The position numbers and the translations under genes are program-made. From Gilliamella sp. App4-10 (GTDB lineage Bacteria; Pseudomonadota; Gammaproteobacteria; Enterobacterales; Orbaceae), in the NCBI RefSeq assembly GCF_001690495.1, contig NZ_LZGS01000018.1, positions 62,001 through 126,000 on the forward strand: a stretch of DNA of 64,000 nt. Reading direction: 5' to 3'. A model generated the notes under the pieces. It saw only the letters and a program-made list of their open reading frames with translations. It ran no database searches and had not been told where the DNA came from. This document shows positions 41,111-51,516 of the stretch, one piece after another (position 1 is the stretch's first letter; the number at the start of each line of letters is the position of its first letter).

Positions 41111-41158
41111 TCAAACTGAGATTATTATCCGCAAAGTGAGCAAAATAGGAGTATTTTA

Positions 41159-42232
41159 ATGTTAAAAATGTTTATGGAATGGTATAAAAAGCGTTTTAGC
41201 GATCCACATGTTGTTTCGTTAATGGCTGTTATTCTTGGCCTGTTTATTATCATCTATTTTTTCAATAAAATTCTTTTGCCTGTATTAATTGCTATTGTGC
41301 TTTCTTATTTGTTAGATAGCCCAGTTAACTTTCTACATAAAAAAAATATCCCAAGAACGCTGGCTGTTGTGATGGTATTACTGCTTTTTTTAATGGTTGT
41401 ATTAGTCGGGTTTATGATTTTATTACCATTAATTTGGCAACAAAGTATAAGTTTAATCACCAATATTCCAAACATGCTAAATTTTGCTAACAACTTCCTA
41501 ACCACCTTGCCAGAACATTATCCAGAATTAATTGATGTTGGGTTATTTGATTCGGTCATCCAAGGCATTACCGATAAAGTTGTACAAACGGGTAATTCAT
41601 TATTACAATTTTCAATTGTTTCTTTATTAGGATTAGTATCTATTGCAATTAATGCGGTATTAGTGCCAATAATGATGTTCTTTTTATTAAAAGACAAAGC
41701 AAAAATTTTGGGATACTGTTCAAAAATTTTACCAAAAAACCGCACAATTTTAAGCAAAGTTGCCACTGAAATGGATATGCAAATATCCAATTATATTGTT
41801 GGTAACGTTCTGCACATTATTATTTTATCGGTTTGTGTCTATATTCCTTTTTGGTATTTTAGCTTAGATTATGGACTTTTATTAGCCGTGCTTGTTGGGT
41901 TATCCGTATTAGTACCGTATGTTGGTATTATTATTTCAAGTATTCCCGTTGTATTAATTGCACTATTTCAATGGGGATTAACTGCACAATTTGGTTATTT
42001 GCTATTTTGCTATGTTTTGATTCAAGCATTAGATGGAAATTTATTAGTGCCTTGCTTATTTTCGGAAAAGCTCAATTTACATCCACTTGTGATTATTTTA
42101 GCGGTGATTGTGTTTGGTGGTTTATGGGGATTTTGGGGAATATTTTTTGCAATACCCTTAGCTACATTAGTTAAAGCAATTATAAATGCTTGGCCAAAAT
42201 TAGACGAATTAAATAATACCAGTACGAAGTAA
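41159..42232 (+). CDS. perM: AI-2E family transporter PerM
   Basis: A 357-residue membrane protein with eight predicted helices and a periplasmic/cytoplasmic middle domain. RRFSDP-like WYKKRFSDP at the start, FFLLKDK, QALDGNLLVPCLFSEKLNLHPL and GGLWGFWGIFFAIPLATL are diagnostic of PerM (YfgO). Transport substrate is not established. bcp lies convergent next door, a neighbourhood also seen in enteric bacteria. Confidence 0.93.
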   Translation: MLKMFMEWYKKRFSDPHVVSLMAVILGLFIIIYFFNKILLPVLIAIVLSYLLDSPVNFLHKKNIPRTLAVVMVLLLFLMVVLVGFMILLPLIWQQSISLITNIPNMLNFANNFLTTLPEHYPELIDVGLFDSVIQGITDKVVQTGNSLLQFSIVSLLGLVSIAINAVLVPIMMFFLLKDKAKILGYCSKILPKNRTILSKVATEMDMQISNYIVGNVLHIIILSVCVYIPFWYFSLDYGLLLAVLVGLSVLVPYVGIIISSIPVVLIALFQWGLTAQFGYLLFCYVLIQALDGNLLVPCLFSEKLNLHPLVIILAVIVFGGLWGFWGIFFAIPLATLVKAIINAWPKLDELNNTSTK

Positions 42233-42259
42233 AAGCAGATTATAATTTAATCTGCTTTT
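42231..42259. terminator. Bidirectional terminator between perM and bcp
   Basis: AAAAGCAGATT/AATCTGCTTTT eleven-pair palindrome with a seven-base loop; runs of T are available on both strands. Confidence 0.85.
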
Positions 42260-42267
42260 AAGCAAAA

Positions 42268-42744
42268 CTATTTACTGTGGTTTTGAAGATAATCTAAAAC
42301 TACTTCGTGATGGTTAGATGTTTTAAAATCATCAAACACTTTTTCTATTTTACCGTCTTTGCCAATTAAAAAGCTTATACGGTGAATTCCTTCATAGGTT
42401 TTACCCATAAATTCCTTTTCTCCCCAAGTACCGAATGCTTGGGCAACCTCGTGATTTTCATCTGAAAGCAACGTAAAATTTAATAATTCTTTATCAAAAA
42501 ATCGAGATAACTTTTCTGGTTTATCGGTACTAATACCAAGGATCACCACATTGTATTTTTTAAACTCGTCCTGACAATCACGCAAATTACATGCTTGCAC
42601 TGTACAACCAGGAGTCATCGCTTTTGGGTAAAAATAAATTAAAATACGTTGACCTTCAAAGTCTTTCAAGCTTATTTGCTCTCCATCTTGGTCTGGCAAC
42701 GAAAACTGAGGTGCTTTTTCACCTTCTTTAAGTGGATTAACCAT
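42268..42744 (-). CDS. bcp: Thioredoxin-dependent thiol peroxidase Bcp
   Basis: A 158-residue PrxQ-type peroxiredoxin. The peroxidatic cysteine is in KAMTPGCTVQACNLRD, with the resolving cysteine five residues later. It reduces peroxides using thioredoxin in the cytoplasm. Length and motifs match E. coli Bcp. Confidence 0.95.
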   Translation of the reverse strand: MVNPLKEGEKAPQFSLPDQDGEQISLKDFEGQRILIYFYPKAMTPGCTVQACNLRDCQDEFKKYNVVILGISTDKPEKLSRFFDKELLNFTLLSDENHEVAQAFGTWGEKEFMGKTYEGIHRISFLIGKDGKIEKVFDDFKTSNHHEVVLDYLQNHSK

Positions 42745-42808
42745 ATAATTATTACCTATTTTAATAGTTTAATTTTTTCTTTTGGGTATATAAAACAGTA
42801 TTATACTT

Positions 42809-44101
42809 TTAAATTAAGTTACTAAAAAAACGACTTGCTGCATCAATTGTGTGATTGATCTCTTTTTCTGTGTGCTTAAGTGACATGAAACCAGCTTCGA
42901 AAGCTGACGGTGCAAAGTAAACACCTTCAGTTAGCATATAATGATAGAATTTTTTGAATAATTCAACATCACACTGCATAACATCTTGATAACTGGTTAC
43001 TTCAGAAGCAGTTGTAAAAAATAATCCAAACATCCCACCAGCATAATTCACCACGAATGGCACATTATGCTTTTTAGCGACCGATAATAATCCGTTGGCA
43101 AGCGATGCAGTTTTATCTGCTAACGCTTGATAGATCCCAACGTCCATTAACTTGGTTAAAGTTGTATAACCTGCTGTCATTGCAATAGGATTGCCTGAAA
43201 GGGTACCTGCTTGATATATTGGACCGGTTGGCGCTAATTGCATCATAATATCCGCACGACCTCCAAATGCTCCAACAGGCATACCTCCGCCAATAATCTT
43301 GCCTAAACAAGTCAGATCCGGCACCACATCATAATAATCTTGAGCACCGCCAAGGGCGACTCTAAAGCCAGTCATCACTTCGTCAATGATTAATAGCGCA
43401 CCATACTTATCGCAAAGTGCACGTAATCCATGTAGAAACTCTTTTTTGGCTGGCACGCAATTCATATTGCCTGCGACTGGCTCAATAATAATAGCGGCGA
43501 TTTCATCGGGGTATTGCTCAAATTGCTTTTTGACCGATTCTAAGTTGTTATAATCACAAACTAATGTATGTTTAACAAAATCATCAGGCACACCAGGTGA
43601 AGTCGGGTGGCCAAAAGTAAGGGCGCCCGAACCCGCTTTAACTAACAAATAATCGGCATGACCGTGATAACAACCTTCAAACTTAATAATCTTATCACGA
43701 CCAGTAAAACCACGAGCAACACGAATGGCACTCATGGTTGCTTCAGTTCCCGAATTTACCATTCGCACCATTTCAATTGAAGGTATTAATTGTGTGACTA
43801 AATCGGCAACTTTGGTTTCAATTTCGGTTGGAGCTCCATAACTTAACCCATTGCGCACAGCATTAATTACCGCATTGGCAACATCAGGATCGTTATGCCC
43901 AAGAATCATAGGTCCCCAAGAACCGACATAATCGATATAAGCTTTATCGTCTACATCATAAATATATGCACCGTTGGCTCGTTCAATAAATAAAGGCGAT
44001 CCACCCACACCATTAAAAGCACGTACAGGTGAATTAACACCGCCAGGCATGACAGATAACGCTTGTTGATAAAGCTTTTCTGATTTGAAATTGTTTAGCA
44101 T
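42809..44101 (-). CDS. hemL: Glutamate-1-semialdehyde 2,1-aminomutase
   Basis: HemL makes 5-aminolevulinate from glutamate-1-semialdehyde, completing the C5 route to haem. The 430-residue PLP enzyme starts with the family block [20 protein letters not shown]. Further landmarks are [37 protein letters not shown] and the cofactor lysine in [17 protein letters not shown]. Single gene, divergent from erpA. Confidence 0.97.
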   Translation of the reverse strand: MLNNFKSEKLYQQALSVMPGGVNSPVRAFNGVGGSPLFIERANGAYIYDVDDKAYIDYVGSWGPMILGHNDPDVANAVINAVRNGLSYGAPTEIETKVADLVTQLIPSIEMVRMVNSGTEATMSAIRVARGFTGRDKIIKFEGCYHGHADYLLVKAGSGALTFGHPTSPGVPDDFVKHTLVCDYNNLESVKKQFEQYPDEIAAIIIEPVAGNMNCVPAKKEFLHGLRALCDKYGALLIIDEVMTGFRVALGGAQDYYDVVPDLTCLGKIIGGGMPVGAFGGRADIMMQLAPTGPIYQAGTLSGNPIAMTAGYTTLTKLMDVGIYQALADKTASLANGLLSVAKKHNVPFVVNYAGGMFGLFFTTASEVTSYQDVMQCDVELFKKFYHYMLTEGVYFAPSAFEAGFMSLKHTEKEINHTIDAASRFFSNLI

Positions 44102-44260
44102 AATCGAGATAATCTCTCTAAAAAATTTTGTTGTATTTATTCATAAAATCAAAATAAATTCAAGCTAGCTATGAAAAATTTATTTAATAGAGGTTTTCTA
44201 TTTTGTATTTTCATCTAGCAAAGGTATATAATACATAGGTAAATATATTAGGAGAAGAAT

Positions 44261-44602
44261 ATGAGCGACAACGCTTTACCGATTCACTTTACTGACGCAG
44301 CAGCAAATAAAGTTAAATCACTAGTTACCGAAGAAGAAAACCCAAATCTAAAATTAAGGGTGTATATAACAGGCGGTGGTTGTAGTGGATTTCAGTATGG
44401 TTTTACTTTCGATGAGAAAGTGAACGAAGACGATCTAGCTATCGAAAAAAATGGTGTATCGCTTATTATTGATCCTATGAGCTTACAATATCTTGTCGGT
44501 GGTACAATCGATTATGTAGAAGGTTTACAAGGCTCTCGCTTTGTAGTCGACAATCCTAATGCAACAACAACGTGTGGTTGTGGATCATCTTTTAGTGTTT
44601 AA
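44261..44602 (+). CDS. erpA: Iron-sulfur cluster insertion protein ErpA
   Basis: A 113-residue A-type Fe-S carrier. The three cluster cysteines are in [10 protein letters not shown] and in TTCGCGSSF near the C-terminus. It delivers clusters to apo-proteins such as IspG/IspH. AGGAGAAGAAT precedes the ATG. The hemL-erpA neighbourhood is also found in enteric bacteria. Confidence 0.97.
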   Translation: MSDNALPIHFTDAAANKVKSLVTEEENPNLKLRVYITGGGCSGFQYGFTFDEKVNEDDLAIEKNGVSLIIDPMSLQYLVGGTIDYVEGLQGSRFVVDNPNATTTCGCGSSFSV

Positions 44603-44761
44603 TTGGTATTTAAGCTTTTTAAAAACAGATTAATAAACCGATAAAATGTGACAAACATTGAGCAGTTAAACAATATTTTTGATTTTTTAGTTGACGATAA
44701 ATTTTAGATGGGTAAAATGCACAGCATTCAAAGCGAATTGCTTCTTAGTAATCAGTTTTGA

Positions 44762-44849
44762 GCCCGGGTGGTGAAATCGGTAGACACAAGGGATTTAAAA
44801 TCCCTCGGCCTTTTTGGCCGTGCGAGTTCAAGTCTCGCCCCGGGCACCA
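44762..44849 (+). tRNA. tRNA-Leu (anticodon TAA)
   Basis: An 88-nt class II tRNA: acceptor GCCCGGG/CCCGGGC, anticodon stem AGGGA/TCCCT around TTTAAAA (anticodon TAA), long variable arm CTCGGCC-TTTTT-GGCCG, T-loop AGTTCAAGTCT, CCA encoded. Twelve bases upstream of tRNA-Gly. Confidence 0.97.
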
Positions 44850-44861
44850 CTTCTTACCTAT

Positions 44862-44937
<76 letters not shown>

Positions 44938-45050
44938 ATTCATAATATATAGAGCTGTACTATAATATACAACTTAATAATTTTTAATTAATATTTAGTT
45001 GTTTTTCGTATGCTGAGATGTACCCAAATATACCCACAGGGACTCAAATT

Positions 45051-45081
45051 TAGTACACTTCGAGTTCGAGCTAGTACACTT
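45051..45081 (+). repeat. Paired TAGTACACTT repeats inside attL
   Basis: TAGTACACTT occurs at 45051-45060 and 45072-45081, 21 bases apart (two helical turns). The same word recurs inside the right end (58790-58799, with a truncated copy at 58802). This is the arrangement expected of integrase arm-type binding sites. The role is inferred. Confidence 0.5.
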
Positions 45082-45156
45082 TTATCTTTTAAACGAACCT
45101 CTTATTTTATATAATAATTCTGCCTTTTAGTTTGATTTCTAAAGGAGAGTTTTATT

Positions 45157-46453
45157 ATGGCTTTAACTGAAATTGCCGTTCGTAATGCCAAACCAAAACA
45201 AAAAAGATATACCCATCAATGATGATGAAGGTTTAAGCCTTTGTGTCGCCCCTTGTGGCGGTAAATGTTGGCACTTTCGATTCAGTTGGCAAGGGAAACA
45301 ACCGAGAATCTCATTGGCACCTATCCAGAACTTGTTGTCACTGAAAGAAGTAAGATTGAAGCGTGATGATTACCGCGCTGATTATTGCCAAAGGAACAGA
45401 TCCCCGTCCAGGGCACCGTCGTGCTGCTCAAGCTAAAATGGAAATCTTGGACGAAGAAGGATATGAAGCACATCATAACACTTCATTGACATTGGAAATG
45501 TTTATCCCAAGATGGAAAGCCCTAAAATTTAAAAGTTGGGCATTGATGACCCTAAACGTCGTAATTCGACTAAAACTCAAATTGAACGTTATTTAAAAAA
45601 AGATATATTACCGATACTGGGCATTATTCCTATTGAGAAAATCACCCTGAGAGATATTCAGCAAGTGTTGCGTAAAGTAGAAAATCGTGGTGCATTGTCG
45701 ATTGCTGAGAAGCTGCGATGTTGGCTAATTGATATTTTCCGACATGCCATGCTCGATGGGTTAATCAAAACCAATCCAACCACGGATATTGGTTTTTTAG
45801 CTCTCCCTAAACCAGCCCCAAAAAATAACTCTCACTTGGAGATGCAGGATATTCCTAGGTTTTTAATAGCGTTATCTCGTTATCCGGGGGATATACAAAC
45901 TAAACTGGCACTCAAGTTGTTGTTATTAACTGGGGGTAGACCAGGTGAGTTAAGGTTTTCAAAACTAGAACAATTTGATTTAGATAATCAGGTATGGACG
46001 ATCCCCGCAGGGGAAATTAAACAATTTAAGCGTTTAGTCAACGCTGGGCACGTTATTCCAGATTATGTCATTCCGCTATCAAGACAAGCCGTCAATATTG
46101 TTAGAGAATTATTATCGCTGCGTTATGCTAATCAGCCCTATTTGCTGTGTGGTCGAGGCAAGCCTCATCAGCCCGTAAGTGAAAACACGTTTAATCAAGG
46201 GATTAAACGCATTGGGTATGATAAAAAACTGACGGCTCACGGCTTAAGAGGAATGCTTTCTACTGCACTCTATGAGCTCGATTATGAAGGATGATGGATT
46301 GAAGCTCAGCTTTCTCATCAGGATAAAAATCAAGTCAGACGGGCTTACAATCACGCTAAGTATATTCCTCAGCGTCAACGAATGATGCAAGAATGGGCAG
46401 ATAGACTTGATAAGTGGCAACAAGAAGCCCTAGATAAACGTCCTAATCAATAA
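45157..46453 (+). pseudogene. P4-type tyrosine integrase, disrupted
   Basis: Starts at ATG 45157 after AAAGGAGAG with MALTEIAVRNAKPKQK, the usual start of tRNA-targeting integrases. Reading then needs several frame changes (near 45215, 45320-45360 and 45530). The catalytic domain (GGRPGELRFSKLEQFDLDN, with the first Arg; AHGLRGMLSTALYE; SHQDKNQVRRAYNHAKYI) is complete except for a TGA at 46292-46294, where the family has glycine-tryptophan-type sequence. It lies directly next to attL in the expected orientation. It cannot make a functional recombinase as written. Confidence 0.88.
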
Positions 46454-46582
46454 TCCATACAATAAGGGCGCTTTTAGAGTACCATTTTTATTTGATCGAC
46501 AAAACAGATTAATAGTATCTTTCTTGATTCATTTAAACGATTTTTATATCACGCCATAGTTTGTTATAACAAAAAGAAAACC

Positions 46583-46771
46583 ATGAGCTTTCACTATGCC
46601 TAATGTCGAAGTTATTCGTTCAGTTTTACTTATCAAGGAGTGTATGGCTATCACTCACGCGGCTTAAATACGCAGCATCCCATTCAACGTGAGCTGTTGC
46701 TTTATGTTTTGAGTGAAAAGCAAAGAGAATTGGCATTGGTATTAAGTCCTCCCAAAACAAAAGATGACTGA
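46583..46771 (+). pseudogene. Small island ORF with internal stop
   Basis: A 63-codon frame from ATG 46583 has a TAA at codon 7 but then stays open with protein-like text (TYQGVYGYHSRGLNTQHPIQ, then LLLYVLSEKQRELALVLSPP) to a TGA at 46771. I do not recognise the family; it may be a small phage/island accessory gene that has lost its start. Flanking sequence (46454-46582 and 46772-46884) shows nothing else. Confidence 0.4.
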
Positions 46772-46884
46772 TTTCATTCACGTAAAATTTTGCATTGATG
46801 TGTTAACGATGCTCGATCCATTTAACTTATTTTGTGTGCTATTTCAATTTTTTTACACTAAAATCGATTGAAATTCGCATTTTA

Positions 46885-46904
46885 TACTGTATGTTTATAC
46901 ACAT
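46885..46904 (+). promoter_or_regulatory. LexA operator (SOS box) upstream of umuD
   Basis: TACTGTATGTTTATACACAT fits the SOS-box pattern CTG-N10-CAG with one mismatch (CAC) and keeps the AT alternation. It lies 69 bases before the umuD start, so the pair should be induced by DNA damage. Confidence 0.7.
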
Positions 46905-46972
46905 TCTTTTTTTACTACGATAATTAAAATAACAGTGGTGATGTTCTTTACTTTAGTTTTAGGAGTCGTTTC

Positions 46973-47422
46973 TTGCACAAATCAGGTTGTATTGTGCTTG
47001 GCCGTGTTGACGTTTCTATTTTAAATCAGTTGCCTTTAGTGGAGACACCTGTTAGAGCAGGTTTCCCCTCGCCTGCGGATGATTATTTGGAAGCTAAACT
47101 GGATTTAACTGAGCATTTAGTCAAACACCAAAGCGCGACTTATTATATTAAAGCGATGGGCGATTCGATGATAGATTACGGTATTTTTAGTGGTGATTTA
47201 CTGACCGTTGATCGTTCTTTAACCCCACAGGTTGATGATGTGGTGATTGCGGCCATTGATGGTGAGTTCACCTGTAAGTGCCTTGGCGTAATGAATGGTC
47301 AATATCATTTATTAGCCGGTAATGCGCTTTATCCGCCGATCCCGTTGATGGATAAAGAGGTGCATATTTGGGGTGTGGTGATTCATACCATCCATTCATT
47401 ACGCGGGCGTGGTCATTCGTGA
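46973..47422 (+). CDS. umuD: UmuD-like translesion polymerase subunit
   Basis: A 149-residue LexA/UmuD-type self-cleaving serine peptidase. The cleavage site is RAGFPSPADDY (Ala-Gly), catalytic Ser in KAMGDSMIDYG and catalytic Lys in DGEFTCKCLG. After RecA-stimulated cleavage UmuD' joins UmuC to form polymerase V. The start codon is TTG, with AGGAG nine bases upstream. Sequence is nearer to mobile-element versions (RumA/MucA type). An SOS box lies upstream, and the umuC start overlaps its stop (GTGA). Confidence 0.9.
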   Translation: MHKSGCIVLGRVDVSILNQLPLVETPVRAGFPSPADDYLEAKLDLTEHLVKHQSATYYIKAMGDSMIDYGIFSGDLLTVDRSLTPQVDDVVIAAIDGEFTCKCLGVMNGQYHLLAGNALYPPIPLMDKEVHIWGVVIHTIHSLRGRGHS

Positions 47423-48681
47423 TTGGGTTAGTGGATTGTAATAATTTTTATGCCTCTTGTGAACGGGTATATAATCCTAAGCTTGAGGGACAACCGATTG
47501 GTATTTTATCTAATAATGATGGTTGTGTGATAGCGCGTTCGAATGAATTAAAACCACTTGTTCCGATGGGGATGCCTGCCTTTAAGATTCTACCGGCTAT
47601 TCGTAAGCAAGTGACGTTATTAAGCTCTAATTACGTGTATGGTGATATGAGTCGGCGTGTCTTTAATACGGTACGTGATTACACAGCAGATGTAGAATCT
47701 TATTCTATTGATGAAGCATTTATTGCATTAGATGGATTTTCTGATGTTATTTCGCATTGTCAGCACATCCGAGCGGTGGTGAAACGTGACACGGGTATAC
47801 CCGTTAGTATTGGTATTGCTTCCACGCGGACTTTAGCCAAAGTGGCGAATCATATCGCTAAAAAACAAACCAGCTATCTAGGTGTCTGTTATTTAGCAAA
47901 TGACAGCGCTTTGTTGACTGAAACTTTAAAGCAGTTTACTGTCGGTGAAGTATGGGGTGTTGGACGGTGTATTGCCGAGAAACTACAAACGTTAGGTATT
48001 CATACTGCATGGGATTTACGCCAAGCGAATACTAAACAAATTCGGCAGCAGTTTTCGGTGGTGCTTGAGCATACGGTGTTAGAATTACAAGGCGCTTCTT
48101 GCATCGAATTAGATGATGTATCAACGCCAAAACAAAATATAATGACTTCGCGTAGCTTTGGTCAGCTAACTGGTGAGTTATTTGATTTACAAGAAGCCAT
48201 ACGTGTACACGCCAGTCGAGTTGCTGAAAAACTCCGACATCAACACTCGGTTGCCAGTGCCGTGCTGGTCTTTTTAAAAACCAATCGTTTTCGTGAGGAT
48301 GTTGTGCAATATCATCCCTCTATCGTGGTGTCTCTCTCCCTACCTACTGATAATTCACGACTGATTATTCAAGCCGCACAAAAAGGATTATAGGCTATTT
48401 ACAGAAAAGGTTTTTTGTTTATGAAGGCTGGGGTGATGTTGCTTGACTTACGCACTAAGTATATGGATTCGCAGTTTGATTTATTTGAAACATCCCATAA
48501 TGTAGTGCAAAAGCAAAAAAGTGATAGGTTGATGCAGACACTCGATGCGATCAATCAGAAGATGGGTAAACATACTGTGCAGTTAGGTGGTATTAGAAAA
48601 CAAGCCCCTTGGCAAATTAAACATGAATTACTGAGTCCGCGTTATACCACACGGTGGGATGAGTTGTTAGTGGTTAAATAA
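47419..48681 (+). pseudogene. umuC: UmuC-like translesion polymerase, interrupted by an amber codon
   Basis: A Y-family DNA polymerase. The start GTG 47419 overlaps the umuD stop; ALVDCNNFYASCERV-type GLVDCNNFYASCERVYNP, SNNDGCVIARSNE, YSIDEAFIAL and SIGIASTRTLAKVANH give the catalytic palm and fingers. After residue 324 (AAQKGL) an in-frame TAG (48391-48393) interrupts the gene, and the same frame continues with AIYRKGFLFMKAGVMLLDL to 48681, the normal end. The little-finger/UmuD'- and beta-clamp-binding end is therefore lost unless the amber codon is read through. No frameshift is needed. Confidence 0.85.
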
Positions 48682-48774
48682 ACGAAGCATTATTGCGTTT
48701 ATATAAACCAAATTGTGTTATTTAAAATACAATGTGTTTTATTCAGTTCAACAATTTTTATAATTCAATTGAAA

Positions 48775-50296
48775 TTATATCGTTTTGTTTTTATTGGTAA
48801 TAATCTTTAAATAGGGATTGTTATAAACAATATCAGGAATAAGCATTGTCGGGTCATCAAATAAATAACCATGTGCTTTTTTAGTACTTTTGGGGCCTTC
48901 AACCGCACAAGTCCAGATACTATAGCCATCTTCTAATCGTTTGTGGTATTTGAGCTTTTCAAAGGCTTTTTGCATATATCGCCAGGCAGGTGTTTTGTCA
49001 GCTTTAGCAACCTGTTGCACTTGAGGAAATTCCATCACGTAACGCATAAAAATACCGGGTGTAACAATAAAAATCGTTTCATCCACCGTATGAATAACGC
49101 TTGGGGTTCGTTAATGATGAGTTTTTGCATTAAGATAGCTTCTTTTACCAGTGCATAAAATGCTCACCCGAGGGAGGTTATTTCATCGATTTGCTTCATT
49201 ACTTGTTTTTCCATTGCGGTAAATTCAACGACAGGGGTTCCTTTTTCAGTATTCGCTTCCAATATTAAATTTTGCTGATTTATTTGATTAGCAGTGATTG
49301 GATTATCAATGATTGGGTGGGGGTCATTTTGATTGATTTCAGTGACAATAAATTGATTGGGCGTGGCTTCTGACTCCGTTTGTTCATTATCATTCATACC
49401 TAATAAATTGAATACTGCATCTAAGCTATCCGCTAGTGGTGGATGACTGTTTGGTGTATTAACCGTGTCAAGTTCATCAATTATGTTGGGTGTATTTTTC
49501 TTTGAGGTTATGGTCGGTATGTCTTGTACGGGCGTTTCATCTACAGTTTCGGTTGTATTGCTGTCATCTTTTGACAGATTTATGACGACTGTTCCATCAA
49601 AAGCAGATGGTTTTTCTTCTGGCCATATCAATGAAGGCATCACTTTTAAAAAGGTAAAGGGTTGAGACCAACCATTACTGTGACTTGTAACGGTGGCGTT
49701 CCAAATGGCTTTATCTTCAGTTATGCTTAAAATAATATGATGTTCTTGTAAAGTGGTGAAGAGTATCGAATTTTTGGAGGGAATACCTTCAATGCCTTGG
49801 GATAATAAATAAGCTCTGAGCTATCGGAAACGGTTTTGCTCACTAACCACAAACTATCTTCAGTTAACCAACCATCACTCGGTCCACTGTTGTTCAGTTT
49901 AAGTTCTTCTTTAACCAGGTAACGTAACTCATCAAGCAGTTTGCGTTGCAGTGAATGTTTAGGTGAGTTCATCACTTGGTCGATATTACCGCCTAACGAA
50001 TGTGAGACGGACGCTTGATCAGCTTTAGTAACAAGTTCACCAACAACACCAGAAAGTTCCGTTTGCCCGGCCACAAAATAAGTAAACAATGGCCATAATT
50101 CGTGACTTTCGGCTAACCAATCGAGTAACTGAGTATCAATTATTTGCCGATATAACAGTCCAATACTGACGCTGTGCAAACGATACTCACGATTTTTACG
50201 ATATTGAAATCGATAAGGTGCTTTCAAAGCGCCTTGCCACGGATGCCATGCTAAGCCATCTTGGTATTCAACATGGATATCAACGGCAATCTTACC
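48775..50296 (-). pseudogene. MobH-type relaxase (TraI_2/DUF1528), decayed and truncated
   Basis: Read on the minus strand, GKIAVDIHVEYQDGLAWHPWQG leads to PYRFQYRKNREYRLHSVSIG, then WLTEDSLWLVSKTVSD, PSKNSILFTTLQEH, MPSLIWPEEKPSAFDGTVV and finally DGYSIWTCAVEGPKSTKKAHGYLFDDP. These blocks are typical of the relaxase of SXT/R391-like and related integrative conjugative elements. A frameshift near 49800, a TGA at 49164 and another frameshift near 49085 break the frame. The 5' part is replaced by an IS3 transposase fragment. The protein would have nicked oriT to start conjugative transfer. Confidence 0.75.
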
Positions 50297-51239
50297 ATCA
50301 TACGGGCACCCTTTACGGATTAATGAGCGTTTAATACCAAATTCGGTTAAACATTCATCAATTAGATGATTATCGAACTCTTTTCCTCTATCTGAGTGAA
50401 AAACTCAATAGACTGTAAGTTCATGGGTATTTGACTGATGGCTTGCATGACCAATGTCGATGTTTTATGCCTACCAGCACTTCGCCCAATTATCTCTCGA
50501 TTACTGATATCAACGATGACACACAGGTAGTGCCAACGTTGTTTAACCCTCACATAGGTTAAATCAGTCACCAAAATTTTTCGTGGTTGACCTATCTCAA
50601 ACTCACGATTAAGTTCATTCCCCACTCTCGATTCATTACTTTTTTCTGCATGAAAACGGTATTTTTTGCTGGTGTATTTTTACACCCAGCCATTTTTCGC
50701 CATGATTCGACCTGTTCGCCGGCGGGATAAGGCTATACCTTGCTTGCTAAGCGCTGCTTTCATGCGCCTTGTACCATAGGATTGATAATTATCATCAAAG
50801 ATTTTAGCCACTATTTCGCTGAGCACGATATCTTGTCGTTGCCCGGGCAATTGCCGTTGATAATAGAAACGATTTCTTGCTATGTTTAAGCACCGACATA
50901 ATGCACGTAAAGGGTATCGATGCTGATTGTCTGCAATTAACTTGATTTTCGTCCCATTATCAACGCTGCTTGCTTTAGGATATCATTCTCCATTAACAAA
51001 CGTTTGTTCTCTTTGCGTATTGCGATAAGCTCGTTCTCTTCAGCGCTACGATTGTCTTTTGCTGTGAATGCGCCGGTAGTTTGGTATTGCGTTATCCACT
51101 TATCTAATGCCGATTTGGTGAGGTCATATTCGGCAACGATATCAGCGCGTTTTTTGCCATTTTGATACAGCATGACCATCTGTTTTTTAAATTCATTGGT
51201 GAATGTTCGTTTTTCTCTTCGGATTAAATTGATTGTCAT
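50297..51239 (-). mobile_element. IS3-family element, truncated
   Basis: OrfA is intact (50937-51239, 100 residues: FTNEFKKQMVMLYQNGKK, then a helix-turn-helix and leucine-zipper helix). OrfB follows (YPLRALCRCLNIARNRFYYQ, GTRRMKAALSKQG, VTDLTYVRVKQRWHYLCVIVD, HSDRGKEFDNHLIDECL) but has an in-frame TAA after NGWV (about 50680), a frameshift near 50395, and stops abruptly at KGCPYD, where it joins the relaxase remnant. The third catalytic residue and right inverted repeat are gone. It cannot transpose alone. Confidence 0.85.
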
Positions 51240-51329
51240 TGTTGGTACCTTCTTTTATTTTTAGGTTATCATAACAATGACCTTATAAAACTGGTACTAA
51301 TTAGGGTAGGCTATCCAAGATATGGTTGA

Positions 51330-51516
51330 ATATGCACGAGGTCAATCTATCTTTTCCAATAGCCTAAAGGAAAAGATAGGGAGTGAAACGTGTGGCCTAA
51401 AACAGACATTGCAAGACTACCAGCCCCTAATCCGATACGACTATGGAATTGGATCAGCATCATGGTACTGGTATTTGTGTGTGTATTATTTTTTATGCTG
51501 TTTATTACTCCTGTGA
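51330..51516 (+). pseudogene. Possible conjugation-gene remnant cut by the IS6 element
   Basis: A GTG at 51390, with AGGGAGTGAAAC before it, opens MWPKTDIARLPAPNPIRLWN followed by a membrane helix (WISIMVLVFVCVLFFMLFI), and runs into the IS6 left end. An overlapping upstream frame (VEYARGQSIFSNSLKEKIG) could be the tail of the preceding gene. Position beside a MobH relaxase and the overlapping-gene style suggest transfer genes (coupling protein end and small membrane protein). The family is not firmly recognised. Confidence 0.35.
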
